Below, piece after piece: positions 47,342 through 57,544 of a stretch of 64,000 nucleotides of DNA. The position numbers and the translations under genes are program-made. The stretch comes from Archivesica marissinica. Lineage: Eukaryota > Mollusca > Bivalvia > Venerida > Vesicomyidae. The notes under the pieces were generated by a model that saw only the letters and a program-made list of their open reading frames with translations, had not been told where the DNA came from and made no database searches. Positions within the stretch are counted from its first letter, which is position 1. Each line of letters begins with the position of its first letter. Location of the stretch: assembly GCA_014843695.1 (NCBI GenBank), contig CM026401.1, positions 51,825,450-51,889,449 on the forward strand. The letters run 5' to 3'.

Positions 47342-47475
47342 GAAAAACTGCAAACATAGATATATGTTGCCAGATGGTCATTTGAATAAATGACAAATTT
47401 CATTCATTTGTGAAACTGCAAACATAGATATATGTTGCCATATGGTCATTTCAATAAATGACAAATTTCAATCAA
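47342..47475. repeat. ~66-bp tandem duplication
   Basis: CTGCAAACATAGATATATGT plus the following GGTCATTT-AATAAATGACAAA block occurs twice (about 47348-47405 and 47413-47472). It lies 1 kb after the recombinase stop, where Ngaro elements carry short direct repeats, so it may be the 3' end of that element. Confidence 0.6.
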
Positions 47476-47556
47476 TACCATGTCTTGTTTTTACTTTGTG
47501 TTAATACCAAACATAGCACCACCTCGGAGAGCAGGTAAAGCCAAGTGATGTTGGCA

Positions 47557-47719
47557 TAAAAATCAATTTATTAATACATATAAATAAGTTTATGACAAAG
47601 AACATAATCAGCCGTATGCATACTAGTTATCGTTCGGAAGCTGTCACACTTTCGGTAGTGGACGGTAACCGGATTTCATTACCCAGCCTCGTTTTCGATC
47701 AAAATTGAAACAAAGAAAA
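47557..47719 (+). repeat. 163-bp inverted repeat, left arm
   Basis: By eye identical over its length to the reverse complement of 48863-48967 plus 52836-52893. It starts TAAAAATCAATTTATTAATA and ends GAAACAAAGAAAA. It brackets the SGNH-hydrolase gene. Confidence 0.92.
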
Positions 47720-48070
47720 TTTTTTACCCACCAGCCCACCCTAATGCTATATCCTATGCCAGCATGCTTATATAGTGAGGCCATGCATATCGCAACATTG
47801 AATATACCTGTATACATGTATTTATATATCGTTCAACAGAGGTGAGGAACAACTCAGCTGCATGGATGTCAAATACCGTTATGTACATGTATCCATAAAT
47901 CTAAAATCTATTGAGTGCATAATCTATCCAATCATAATAGAGACTGGCAGGCTATAGGCTATCATTCTTTAGGTATACTTACCCCCGAGGAATTTCATGT
48001 GGATTGCTAGATACATGTATGTAAATACTTCATAATAATGTACAATAACTTAACTTGATGAATTCATGGT

Positions 48071-48652
48071 CTAGTGCCTTCGCAGAAATTGCAACACTGC
48101 ACCACGGATGTGGCGATAATACCGCAGGAGGCCCCTATCGTTCAAGTGTACCCCGTCAGCGAACAGTATCTGCTCAGTATTCACGAAACCCTTCATCTTC
48201 CAGTATTGAAGTGCCACTTGATCTTCCAATTCACGTTTGAGCAACTGATTGGCCATTATCACTCTAGCATTGTATGTGTGAGCCTCTGTATGACGTGGCG
48301 AGGAGCGCGGCAGAAACTGATTAACATACACGTGCTGCACAGAGATTTCCCGCAAGAATAAAGTGCACAATGTCACTAAATGCAGCACCACTCTCTCCAT
48401 ATCCTCGTTATCATTGCAGATGTCTAAATCATTACCTCCTATCTGCACGATTACCAGATTTGGTCGCACGGTCCTGATCGCACGAAGAATAATGTCAACA
48501 TGCCCTTTATTGTCTAGTCTGCCTCCACTCACACAAGTCACTGATGCAATATTTGCAATGTTCAGACATTCCAAGTGTTGAGTGCTGAGATATCGCTTGA
48601 AACGATTGATGTGAGAACTCCCAACTACGAGAGTCTTCATCAATGACATCAT
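48071..48652 (-). CDS. SGNH-hydrolase-like protein (193 aa)
   Basis: SGNH/GDSL hydrolase fold, a serine esterase family. Related domains are encoded by some DIRS/Ngaro retrotransposons and related invertebrate repeats. Block I reads LVVGSSHINR (GSS in place of GDS, nucleophile Ser near residue 13). The block II Gly lies in VSGGRLDN, block III is IGGNDLD with the oxyanion Asn, and block V is FADGVHLNDRG with the catalytic Asp and His. The protein is complete from ATG to stop with no signal peptide. It lies between 163-bp inverted repeats and opposite in strand to the DIRS/Ngaro genes 1.8 kb upstream. It was probably captured from such an element. Its substrate is unknown. Confidence 0.85.
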   Translation of the reverse strand: MMSLMKTLVVGSSHINRFKRYLSTQHLECLNIANIASVTCVSGGRLDNKGHVDIILRAIRTVRPNLVIVQIGGNDLDICNDNEDMERVVLHLVTLCTLFLREISVQHVYVNQFLPRSSPRHTEAHTYNARVIMANQLLKRELEDQVALQYWKMKGFVNTEQILFADGVHLNDRGLLRYYRHIRGAVLQFLRRH

Positions 48653-48862
48653 ACACCGTTATGAATTGCCACGGGTCGAAGCCTCCTGGGTACGAATATC
48701 AGTACAAGCTTTCTTGCACCGTATAACAAAAATCGCTATACCTTCAATATGGCATGTATATGCCGTTATAGCTAAACACTTCGTTTTGAAAATACGAATA
48801 AAAAAAACAACCTTAACGTGACTATATCACCGTAGAAACTCTTGCCAAATAACAATAATTTT

Positions 48863-48967
48863 TTTTCTTTGTTTCAATTTTGATCGAAAACGAGGCTGGG
48901 TAATGAAATCCGGTTACCGTCCACTACCGAAAGTGTGACAGCTTCCGAACGATAACTAGTATGCATA
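48863..48967 (-). repeat. 163-bp inverted repeat, right arm, inner part
   Basis: Reverse complement of the inner 105 bp of the left arm, plus the CATA shared with the Gypsy target duplication. The outer 58 bp continue at 52836-52893 beyond the inserted element. Confidence 0.92.
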
Positions 48968-49528
48968 TGTCATAGGGTGCAATTGTTGTTAATAAATACA
49001 AACTCTTTGAACACATATATTCGCTTGTCATTTTTGCCCCTATTTGAAGCAGTGAGTTGAAAACGTTGTAACACCTTCAGTTAGTTTGTAACGTAGCATA
49101 TGTAGTACAGTGTAGTATAGTTTTAGTTATTTCCCTTGGACCAATAGTTATAATAAGTGACACGTACATTTGACCTGACACGTGACAATATTTAAGCACG
49201 TGCTCTTTACTAACCAATCACTGCATGCATATGAGACATCCGCCATTTTCACAAAACATAAACAAGACGCCATTAATTATGTGCTACAAATAAACCATAT
49301 TATGTAGGAATATATATATATACCTTCAGATAGAGATATCGAGAGATAGATATATCGAGATATAGAATTAGAGATAGAGATAGAGAGGGATAGATAGATA
49401 GAGACGGAGAGAGAAACGATGGCTATATTGCGAGGAATAAAGTGCAGTAGACATTAATAAAAGAGTTTTCCTCTTTCTTTGTCGATCTCGACCCCCACAC
49501 CCTTAGTGCTCGCCGGCGGTCTGCGACA
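48968..49528 (+). repeat. 5' LTR of the Gypsy element
   Basis: 561 bp, TGTCATAGGGTGC ... CGGTCTGCGACA, with a GA-rich (GATAGA)n stretch near 49330-49415 and a polyadenylation-like AATAAAGTGC near 49437. Confidence 0.95.
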
Positions 49529-49541
49529 AATGGCGCCCAAC

Positions 49542-50830
49542 TTATCAACTGCGCCTCGCCTAGACTCGACTCTATGCTTCTCTTCTAGAATCGACTATAT
49601 ACTTCGACTCTAGATATCGCCTCTAGAATCTAGACTTCACCTCTATACTTCACCTCTAGACCTCGTCTCAGCTCGTCTAGACCTCATCTCAATGGAATCG
49701 CAGCACCTGAAGATGTTTTATATGAGATACTCTCAGCATCACATCCCTAACTGGACATACAGATGTTTATCATTATCTACACGGATTCGGATACCCGGGG
49801 TACGACGTTTTTGAATGTGTGCACACTAACTTACTATGCTTATCAGTGATTACTTGGACCCATGGATTTATACATATATCAACAAGCAACAATCGTCAGC
49901 ATCAGGATCGTTCGTCTCTAGATGTGAAGAGCATGGACTTGCTAACAGTTATTGTGATATAGTGTTACATTAATAATGAGTGACTTATTTGTGTGATTCG
50001 TATTGGACGACTCATTGACGATGGTGTGGTGAGATCAAATTTATTTATCTATATTGTATATCATTGTCCTATTTTTGTATTTCATATATTTTTCTATAAG
50101 TCAGTATTGACATAAAGACACAGCGTAAACATCTAGGACTCACACAACACAATACACATAACATTGCATGTGTCGTACATACTAATCCTCTTTCAGCAGT
50201 GACCAGTGACCAGCGACCCATTTAATCGTTGTCCGATTGTAGTATGTATGTATGTATTCTATTTCAGTAGGTCATATAAAGTATATATAGCTTGATCAGT
50301 GTTTATGTAGTCTACACAGGTGTATTAGTAGATTATTGACCCAGATATCATCCGTCCATAGAGTGTGACAGACATTATTTTGCCCTTTGTTTATACAGTA
50401 CACAAGTCTTTATTATTGTGTATAATAAAGATTTTCGAACATATTATTTCTTTCTAGGACAGGTAAACCTGTCAAAGAGAGTTAGATCGGTATATCGAGA
50501 TCAGGAAGGTTGTTTATATTTGAAAGTTCAAATATTATAAACGCAATATTTATACATGTATACTGGGTTGTGAAAAGATTCGGGTTGTTTGGCCAGCAAC
50601 AGTCTTTTTTCCACAGCGTGCAAGTTCCGCGTTACACGTGCTTGGACGCATTGTGAAGTTCAATATATATATGAATATGACACTCGATCATAGTAATCCG
50701 TAGTATTATTTGAAGAGCGATTGATTTTCAAATACATTATCTATCTATCAGAATTTTCGCGTTCACGGTACTTGTTCAATTCGAAATTATTGATTTTGAA
50801 AGAATACGTCACTAATCTTCTCTTTCAAAT
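49542..50830 (+). other. Gypsy leader, non-coding
   Basis: Between the PBS and the integrase remnant. It starts with short CTAGACTTCACCTCTA-type direct repeats (49560-49690), then AT-rich sequence without gag- or pol-like frames. The deletion junction lies near 50830, where the integrase frame begins. Confidence 0.6.
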
Positions 50831-50860
50831 CCGATAATCGGAACCAAAAAACTAAGAGTT

Positions 50861-51766
50861 GCTAAAGTATTGTTCGAAAAGTTTATTGTTCATTATGGAT
50901 TTCCTACCAGAATCCATAGTGATCAAGGGGCTAATTTCGAGTCTTCGCTCATCAAGGAGCTTTGTCAGTTAGCAGGTGTAATTAAATCTCGTACCACACC
51001 ATATCATGCTATGGGCAACGGTATGGTGGAGAGGTTTAATCAAACCCTGCTAAAGATGCTTGGTACTCTTGAGGAAGAGAAGAAAGCTGATTGGAAATCT
51101 CACGTTGGTCCCCTTGTGCATGCATATAACGTTACATCTCACCCAAGTACAGGTTTTTCACCGTATTATTTGATGTTCGGCAGACAACCCAAGTTAGCAG
51201 TCGACGCTCTTCTTGGGTTGAACACTGATGATATCAGTGCGAAATCCAAGAATGAGTACGTCAGGAAGCTCCGGGAAAGATTGACAACCGCATATCGGAA
51301 AGCGAAGGACACTGCCCTAAAGACAGCAGATGTCAACAAACGGTATTATGATACCAAGGCGAGAGCTGCAACCATTCAACCCAGTGATTTGGTTCTTGTT
51401 CGGAACGTGTCCATCCGCGGAAAGAAGAAGATTGCAGACAGGTGGGAGCAAGAACCATATATCGTCGTCAATCAGCCATTCCCAGACCAACCTGTATTTG
51501 ACGTGAAAAAGAATGTGCCCAACGCCAGGAGAATACGACGTCTCCATAGGAACTTGCTACTTCCGTTAGGAGTTGCTTCAGAACCAGCACCAGATACAGA
51601 GGCGGTACAACGATACGTTATTCCACACCGTAGACGTGACTCTCACATAACAACCAGTGCAACAGACGACGATTCCGGTGATGACACGGGTGTACAGGTA
51701 CCTAGGAGATCACGTAGAGAAATCAAAATTCCTAGATGGCAACAGTCTGAAAACTGGAGATTATAA
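50861..51766 (+). pseudogene. Gypsy integrase, C-terminal part
   Basis: The frame enters at about 50831 without ATG (AKVLFEKFIVHYGFPTRIHS). It keeps the second catalytic Asp (HSDQGANFES) and the Glu (GNGMVERFNQTLLKM), the STGFSPYYLMFGRQP block and the C-terminal domain (PSDLVLVRN). A basic Arg-rich tail ends before the stop. The zinc-binding N-terminus and first catalytic Asp are missing together with all upstream pol domains. Confidence 0.9.
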
Positions 51767-52270
51767 GTGCAACATAGTTATAGCACAGACGTATGAGCTT
51801 ACATTGTATATATATGTTTTTACACATTTATTAGGTATCACTAATGTAATGTAACATTAGTGTTATATTCGGGTAATTCACGCATACGTCAAATACGTCT
51901 ATTAGCCATGAGTGTTGTCGTCACATATTGTGTTGTCAGTTAGTGACATGTGTAAGTAAATAGAGCAGTTATTGACACACATATTCATTTGTCACTTTTG
52001 GACGAATGCTCATCCATATGTATGTGTTGTCATATTAATATTATTTTGTATACATTTCAGGTATATGGAACTTCCTGTCTACATGTATTTATAAAAACTT
52101 GAAATGATATTGTGTTGGCATACTTCTAATTTCAGGTATACTTATGTAATTTCGTGTTACATGTAAATACTTGAAGAAATGTTTACATGTATTAATACTT
52201 AATAATTTCGTTTTCAGGTATTGAAATATTTGAAAATGTCGAGACGACATTTTTCCAACTGGGGGGAATA

Positions 52271-52831
52271 TGTCATAGGGTGCAATTGTTGTTAATAAAT
52301 ACAAACTCTTTGAACACATATATTCGCTTGTCATTTTTGCCCCTATTTGAAGCAGTGAGTTGAAAACGTTGTAACACCTTCAGTTAGTTTGTAACGTAGC
52401 ATATGTAGTACAGTGTAGTATAGTTTTAGTTATTTCCCTTGGACCAATAGTTATAATAAGTGACACGTACATTTGACCTGACACGTGACAATATTTAAGC
52501 ACGTGCTCTTTACTAACCAATCACTGCATGCATATGAGACATCCGCCATTTTCACAAAACATAAACAAGACGCCATTAATTATGTGCTACAAATAAACCA
52601 TATTATGTAGGAATATATATATATACCTTCAGATAGAGATATCGAGAGATAGATATATCGAGATATAGAATTAGAGATAGAGATAGAGAGGGATAGATAG
52701 ATAGAGACGGAGAGAGAAACGATGGCTATATTGCGAGGAATAAAGTGCAGTAGACATTAATAAAAGAGTTTTCCTCTTTCTTTGTCGATCTCGACCCCCA
52801 CACCCTTAGTGCTCGCCGGCGGTCTGCGACA
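52271..52831 (+). repeat. 3' LTR of the Gypsy element
   Basis: 561 bp and apparently identical to the 5' LTR. It is preceded by the polypurine tract at about 52259-52270. Confidence 0.95.
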
Positions 52832-52835
52832 CATA

Positions 52836-52893
52836 CGGCTGATTATGTTCTTTGTCATAAACTTATTTATATGTATTAATAAATTGATTTTTA
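52836..52893 (-). repeat. 163-bp inverted repeat, right arm, outer part
   Basis: Reverse complement of 47557-47614, separated from the inner part by the Gypsy insertion. Confidence 0.9.
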
Positions 52894-53384
52894 TTTTAGA
52901 CCCATTAGATAGTCGTTGTTTACTGTGTTTCTTAGGTATGGAGGCATTTTCCATGAGTGACACATGAATGAACCATGTTTATGATCAACATATTGCCCCA
53001 TAATGGTGAATGCAGTGTGGGGGGGGAATGGAATCATGTGAACACTAATTGCAGCTATCTTTTATTTCTCAATTTTAGGCTCCTCCTTTTCGGTTGGCTC
53101 CAGCCCATTAAGGCATTATCAGACATTCTGCCATTCTGCCACTGGAGCTGTTTAAGGATTTCTAATAAACTGTTTTTCAATAGTGTTGCTTTATTCTGCC
53201 TGCCATGGCAGTATATATGTGGGTTAAAATCCAAGATCATCAAGTTAACCCAACTTATATTCGTTCGCAAGCCGAGGACAGGAATTCCGAAAGCGATGGT
53301 ATTATCTCGCATTTGCGCTCTATTTGTGTGACACCATGTATTGTAGTATTGTCTTTTTATCTGTTGTTTATGCTTTTCCCGGTT
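52894..53384. other. No gene recognised
   Basis: Moderate-complexity sequence after the inverted repeat with a G8 run near 53020. The overlapping frames on both strands have no family resemblance. Confidence 0.35.
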
Positions 53385-53425
53385 CTAGGTTTCTAGGTTG
53401 TCAAGATGTACCTGGAGGATTTCGG

Positions 53426-53743
53426 TTACAACGTGTGTGTGTGTCCAATGATTTCCGAGATGTCTTTCAATGAATTGTTCATGTGATTTTTTTCCAAATC
53501 CAGCACTCGTGCAAAGTTCTCTGGGCGATTGCTTTCTTTCGGCATTGTTGACAAGAGTTGCCTGACTGAATGTTTTACTACATGCATGTATGTGTTGAAT
53601 TCTTGCTTGCAACACTCCCTCAATCTAAATTTCATAATGGTTTTAAGCCGTATCATGTCATTGTCCGTCAATTTCAGCTGCTGTATACCGTGTGTGGGAA
53701 GACATTGTAGCACCAGCCGCCTACTCCACCTGTTCCAGAGTAG
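53426..53743 (-). CDS. Hypothetical protein fragment, no start codon
   Basis: An open minus-strand frame of about 105 codons with varied, helix-prone composition. It starts LLWNRWSRRLVLQCLPTHGI and continues through DNDMIRLKTIMKFRLRECC, LLSTMPKESNRPENFARVLD and LKDISEII. There is no ATG at its beginning. A second possible coding stretch lies just upstream in another frame (GGTVATVHMDDLTTLEQ, 53719-53815), which suggests an exon pair or a frameshift. I do not recognise the family. It lies between two repeats, so a transposon origin is as likely as a host exon. Confidence 0.35.
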   Translation of the reverse strand, partial: LLWNRWSRRLVLQCLPTHGIQQLKLTDNDMIRLKTIMKFRLRECCKQEFNTYMHVVKHSVRQLLSTMPKESNRPENFARVLDLEKNHMNNSLKDISEIIGHTHTL

Positions 53744-54216
53744 TCAAATCATCCATGTGGACAGTAGCTACAGTTCCCCCAAAGCACTGACCCTGTAGCT
53801 GCACTGTTGGAAGGTAAAAGGTAAGTGTAACACTGATGTGATATCAAAAGCTCCTATTTTGCATAGAAAAGTGTCTTTCTCTCAATATAATAACCCAAAG
53901 GCCAAGCAAATCTTCATAATTAGATTCCTGTCCTCTTTAATGAAAAGGTACACTACCTGGCTGTCATTATGCACCAGAATTCATGAAAATCTATGAAGTA
54001 CTTTTGAAATGGTAGCACCTTCTGTAAAGCCAGTGAATTGCTCGATATGTACATTTCCGAGCTACGAAGACTGGACAATTTGTCTTTTTTTTAATGAATC
54101 CTATATCATAGTGAATCGACCGAGATATCTTCTTGTAGTGTTTTGTTTCTCGTAATATACGTAAAAGCTTGAATAACTAGCAAATTGAAGGTTTGCAAAA
54201 CTGTTAGTGCATATAT

Positions 54217-54924
54217 ACGTGTGACCCCACTGGGGAATTGGTTCCGGGTCGTTGTACCCTAGAAAGTAGTTTTTACAATCAAGCAGACCATAATTTGATG
54301 ATGTTTTACTGTAGAACCAGAGACTGTTTGCATTTCTTACTGTGATTGTGGTGCATCTGTGGCATTTGTGCTCATCTAAAGAAGACTTTTTGTGCATTTA
54401 TTTCAGTACTACTTGCTCCAGCGCATTGATGAGTAAACAGCCCTACATGACAGCTAGGATTCCTACGCGCTCCATTTTTAACCGGTGTTTGTTTACATTT
54501 GAAAATTGTGAAAAACTTTGATGGTGATGCCATGACTTACTTGTGTCTAACAGCAAGCAGCAGCCCTGGAGTTTACAGAACTGCATGTGGTAAATGTCGA
54601 TTCTTGTTTGGAACTGAGCATTTGACTGTGAAAGTTGATCGATTTACTATAGCGCGAAGAAGGAGAAAATACAGTGGTGTGCATCCTAAAGTGCCCGAGA
54701 TTAAAACGGTGTCCAAATAACATTTTGAGAATATGAGAAATCACTATATTTACCTTTATTTTCATATACGGTAGAGAAAGACAATACACGGAAACACGGT
54801 TTGGCTTATTATATAGTGTGCACCGTTTTGACATACTTTCGCCAAAACGAGACTAACAGGTAAACAAACGTAAATATGCATTACTCGTATAGGAATGACA
54901 CACCCGAGTGTCACATAATTTTGA
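54217..54924. repeat. 0.7-kb interspersed repeat, copy 2
   Basis: Near-identical copy of 39449-40153, 14.77 kb away and in the same orientation. Unlike copy 1, it continues beyond 54924 into the TIR-bounded unit. Confidence 0.8.
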
Positions 54925-55004
54925 AATTTACCAGTAGTTAGACGCAATATCTGTTCCTACGAATGTATATGGGTTATATGGTTCAGAGAATTACTTAGTG
55001 TGCC

Positions 55005-55150
55005 GTCCATTGTCCAGTGGTAGAGTGTCTTATTTGGATTCAAAGGGTCCCGGGTTTGATACTAGTTTGGGGCACAGATAGTGTCATTGAGTGAGACATC
55101 TCAGTACTGGTTAGTGACATAAGTCTGCTAAGCCTGTCCAAATGAATGCA
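55005..55150 (+). mobile_element. SINE-5 (unit 1)
   Basis: tRNA-like head with TCCAGTGGTAGAGTGTCTTA and B-box-like GGGTTTGATAC, body TCAGTACTGGTTAGTGACAT. The 3' hairpin tail present in the unit-2 copy is missing. Confidence 0.7.
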
Positions 55151-55206
55151 TTAGTAACATTTAGGTCACACGCACCATATTAACTATATTAACCCATGAC
55201 CTTAGA

Positions 55207-56465
55207 ATGGCCTCCCTCAACGAAGGATCACTGCCGGCCCAGTGGAAGTCAGCAAATGTTGCTCCCATTTACAAAAAAAAGGACAAGTCACACCCCGTCA
55301 ACTATAGGCCTATCTCACTGACATGTGTTCTATGCAAGGTTCTAGAACATATACTAAGTTTCCGTCTCGATAGTAAAACACTTCACTAACCACAGTATGC
55401 TGTACCATTTGCAGCATGGTTTTAGAGAAAAACAGTCATGCGTGACCCAATTAGTACTGCTAATCAATGATTTGGTTACCTGTGTCTACAATAAGCATCA
55501 GGTAGATCTCATCCTATTAGACTTCAGTAAGGCTTTCGATAAGGTCAATCACGAGAAAGGACTACTAAAAATGCATGACTATGGAGTCAGAGGTCAAACG
55601 TTAAGGTGGATTAAGAGTGTTCTAGATACTAGACTCCAGTCAGTTGTCCTTAATGGTATTAGTTCAGATGCTATTCCCCTGGAGTCCCACAGGGATCCGT
55701 ACTCGGACCCCTGCCTTTCCTAGCCTATATAAACGACCTCCCACACAACATCAGTTCCAAAGTCCGTATCTTTGCAGATGATACTGCAGTCTATCTATCA
55801 TCTGCAAATGAATCGGTCACACTCCAAAACGATCTTAAGAGATTAGAAGAGTGAGAGTTGGAGTGAGAGATACCTTGGCGTGGATATCTCAAATAACCTG
55901 TAATGGGATACTCACATAAAAAGGTCAACTAAGAAAGCAAACCAAACATTAGGATTCCTACGTAGACACCTCCAGGTCAAATCTGAACCCCTTATGTCCA
56001 TGGCTTACCAGACACTAGTGAGACCCCAGCTTGAATATGGCTCCGAGATCTGGTTGCCCTATACCCAGACATTGATAGACCATATGAAGGTGTCCAGCGA
56101 AGAGCAGCCAGTTGGATAACGGCTGACTTCTATCATACCTCTAGTGTTACAGACATGCTACATTCCCTAAATCTACACAGAATAGATCAACGGCGTATTG
56201 ACAATAGGTTATCCCTTCTGTATAAAATTCATAATGATCTTGTTGCTATTCCCATTGGAAATTACCTAGTTCCCCTCTCCCGTCCTGCTCGCTATTCCCA
56301 TTCCATAAGCTATAGGTTAATTACAGCAACTACAGACTACTACAAATTTTCCTTTTTTCCAAGAACAATCTACCATTGGAACCATCTCCGTCCTGACATT
56401 GTCCATCTCCCTACCACAGAGCAATTCAATACAACAGTTTGCCATATTGACCATGCCAGTCCCTA
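55207..56465 (+). pseudogene. Degenerate LINE reverse transcriptase (unit 1)
   Basis: CR1/L2/jockey-like non-LTR reverse transcriptase fragment. The frames give [48 protein letters not shown] and, after frameshifts, IFADDTAVYLSS (the catalytic box). Thumb motifs follow (LVRPQLEYGSEIW) and a C-terminus ending CHIDHASP. About 120 bp between the FADD region and the next motif are missing compared with unit 2 (near 55870). Endonuclease and upstream regions are absent. Several stops and frameshifts make it dead. Confidence 0.85.
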
Positions 56466-57050
56466 GTTGTTCTGCGCAGCTGCTTTTGAACTTTTACCAC
56501 AACTTATTTTAGGGTAGGGTAGCGTAGGTAGGTAGATATATATATAGATAGGTAGGTAGGTAGATAAATAGATAGGTAGATATATAGATAGGTAGGTAGA
56601 TAGGTAGATAGATAATAGATAGAATGTACAGTCCAACCCCAGCCTTTACCATTTTTGCTGAGCGGCTGGCCACTGACTGACTGTTTTTGACCTTAGTATG
56701 TGGCTATTTTCAACAGTCTGTGTCTCAAATGAGATGTTTATCAACGGTCCCCGACAAGCGTCACCCTGTCATACTCAGTAGTGTGTGCTGTGAGTACCAA
56801 GTATATATGGATGAATAAGTTACTACCCGAAATCATCATCGTGTTTACTCTCTAATATCCACTTCTGTTATCAGTAGTTATATAAATACGGATAGAATAC
56901 AGTTACAAAACAACCTACCAAAGTAAACAGAGTATGTCGACGGTAGTATATTGCCAAAATACGCTAAACCGGTGATTTTATAACGGAACGGTTTTAATGT
57001 TTGTTTACCTGTTTATAAGAATCTGGGTCAAGACGTTGTCCAAACCGTGT
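56466..57050. other. LINE tail, GATA/TAGG microsatellite, unit 1 right end
   Basis: The LINE ends in a (TAGGTAGA)n-type microsatellite (56515-56620). About 400 bp of unit-specific sequence follow, ending in the inverted terminus. Confidence 0.6.
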
Positions 57051-57274
57051 TTCCGTGTATACACGGTTTGGCTTATTATATAGTGCGCACCATTTTGACC
57101 TACTTTCGCCAAAACGAGACTAACAGGTAAATAAACGTAAATATGCATTACTCGTATAGGAATGACACACATAAGTGTCACATAATCTTGAAATTTACCA
57201 GTAGTTAGACGCAATATCTGTTCCTACGAATGTATATGGGTTATATGGTTCAGAGAAGTACTTAGTGTGTCGTC

Positions 57275-57470
57275 CACTTTCCAGTGGTATAGTGGTAGAG
57301 TGTCTTATTTGGATTCAAAGGGTCCCGGGTTTGATACTAGTTTGGGGCACATATAGTGTAATTGAGTGAGGCATCTCAGTACTGGTTAGTGACTTAAGTC
57401 TGCTAAGCCTGTCCAAAAAACATGCCAAGGTCCCCACAAGGTGCTTGGCATCAATAAAACATACAATGCA
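57275..57470 (+). mobile_element. SINE-5 with hairpin tail (unit 2)
   Basis: Same head and body as 55005, continuing into ATGCCAAGGTCCCCACAAGG ... CTTGGCAT, a stem-loop, then AATAAAACATAC. Confidence 0.75.
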
Positions 57471-57544
57471 CATACATAATTGAATGCATTAGTAACATTT
57501 AGGTCACACGCACCATATTAACTATAATAACGCATGACATTGGA

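Larger units (their letters stand above)
48968..52831 (+). mobile_element. Ty3/Gypsy LTR retrotransposon, internally deleted
   Basis: Two 561-bp LTRs (48968-49528 and 52271-52831), each starting TG and ending CA, look identical by eye. A PBS (TGGCGCCCAAC at 49531, of the tRNA-Lys type) follows the 5' LTR. A polypurine tract (GGGGGGAATA) precedes the 3' LTR. The target duplication is CATA at 48964-48967 and 52832-52835. Gag, protease, RT and RNase H are missing and only the integrase C-terminal half remains, so the copy is non-autonomous and very young. Confidence 0.95.
54794..57050 (+). mobile_element. Unit 1 with inverted ends, holding SINE-5 and a LINE
   Basis: Starts ACACGGTTTGG and ends with its reverse complement. 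The inverted match continues subterminally (AACAGGTAAACAAAC) with a gap. A 10-bp spacer separates it from the similar unit 2. It probably represents a DNA transposon loaded with retroelements, then duplicated or inserted twice. Confidence 0.6.
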
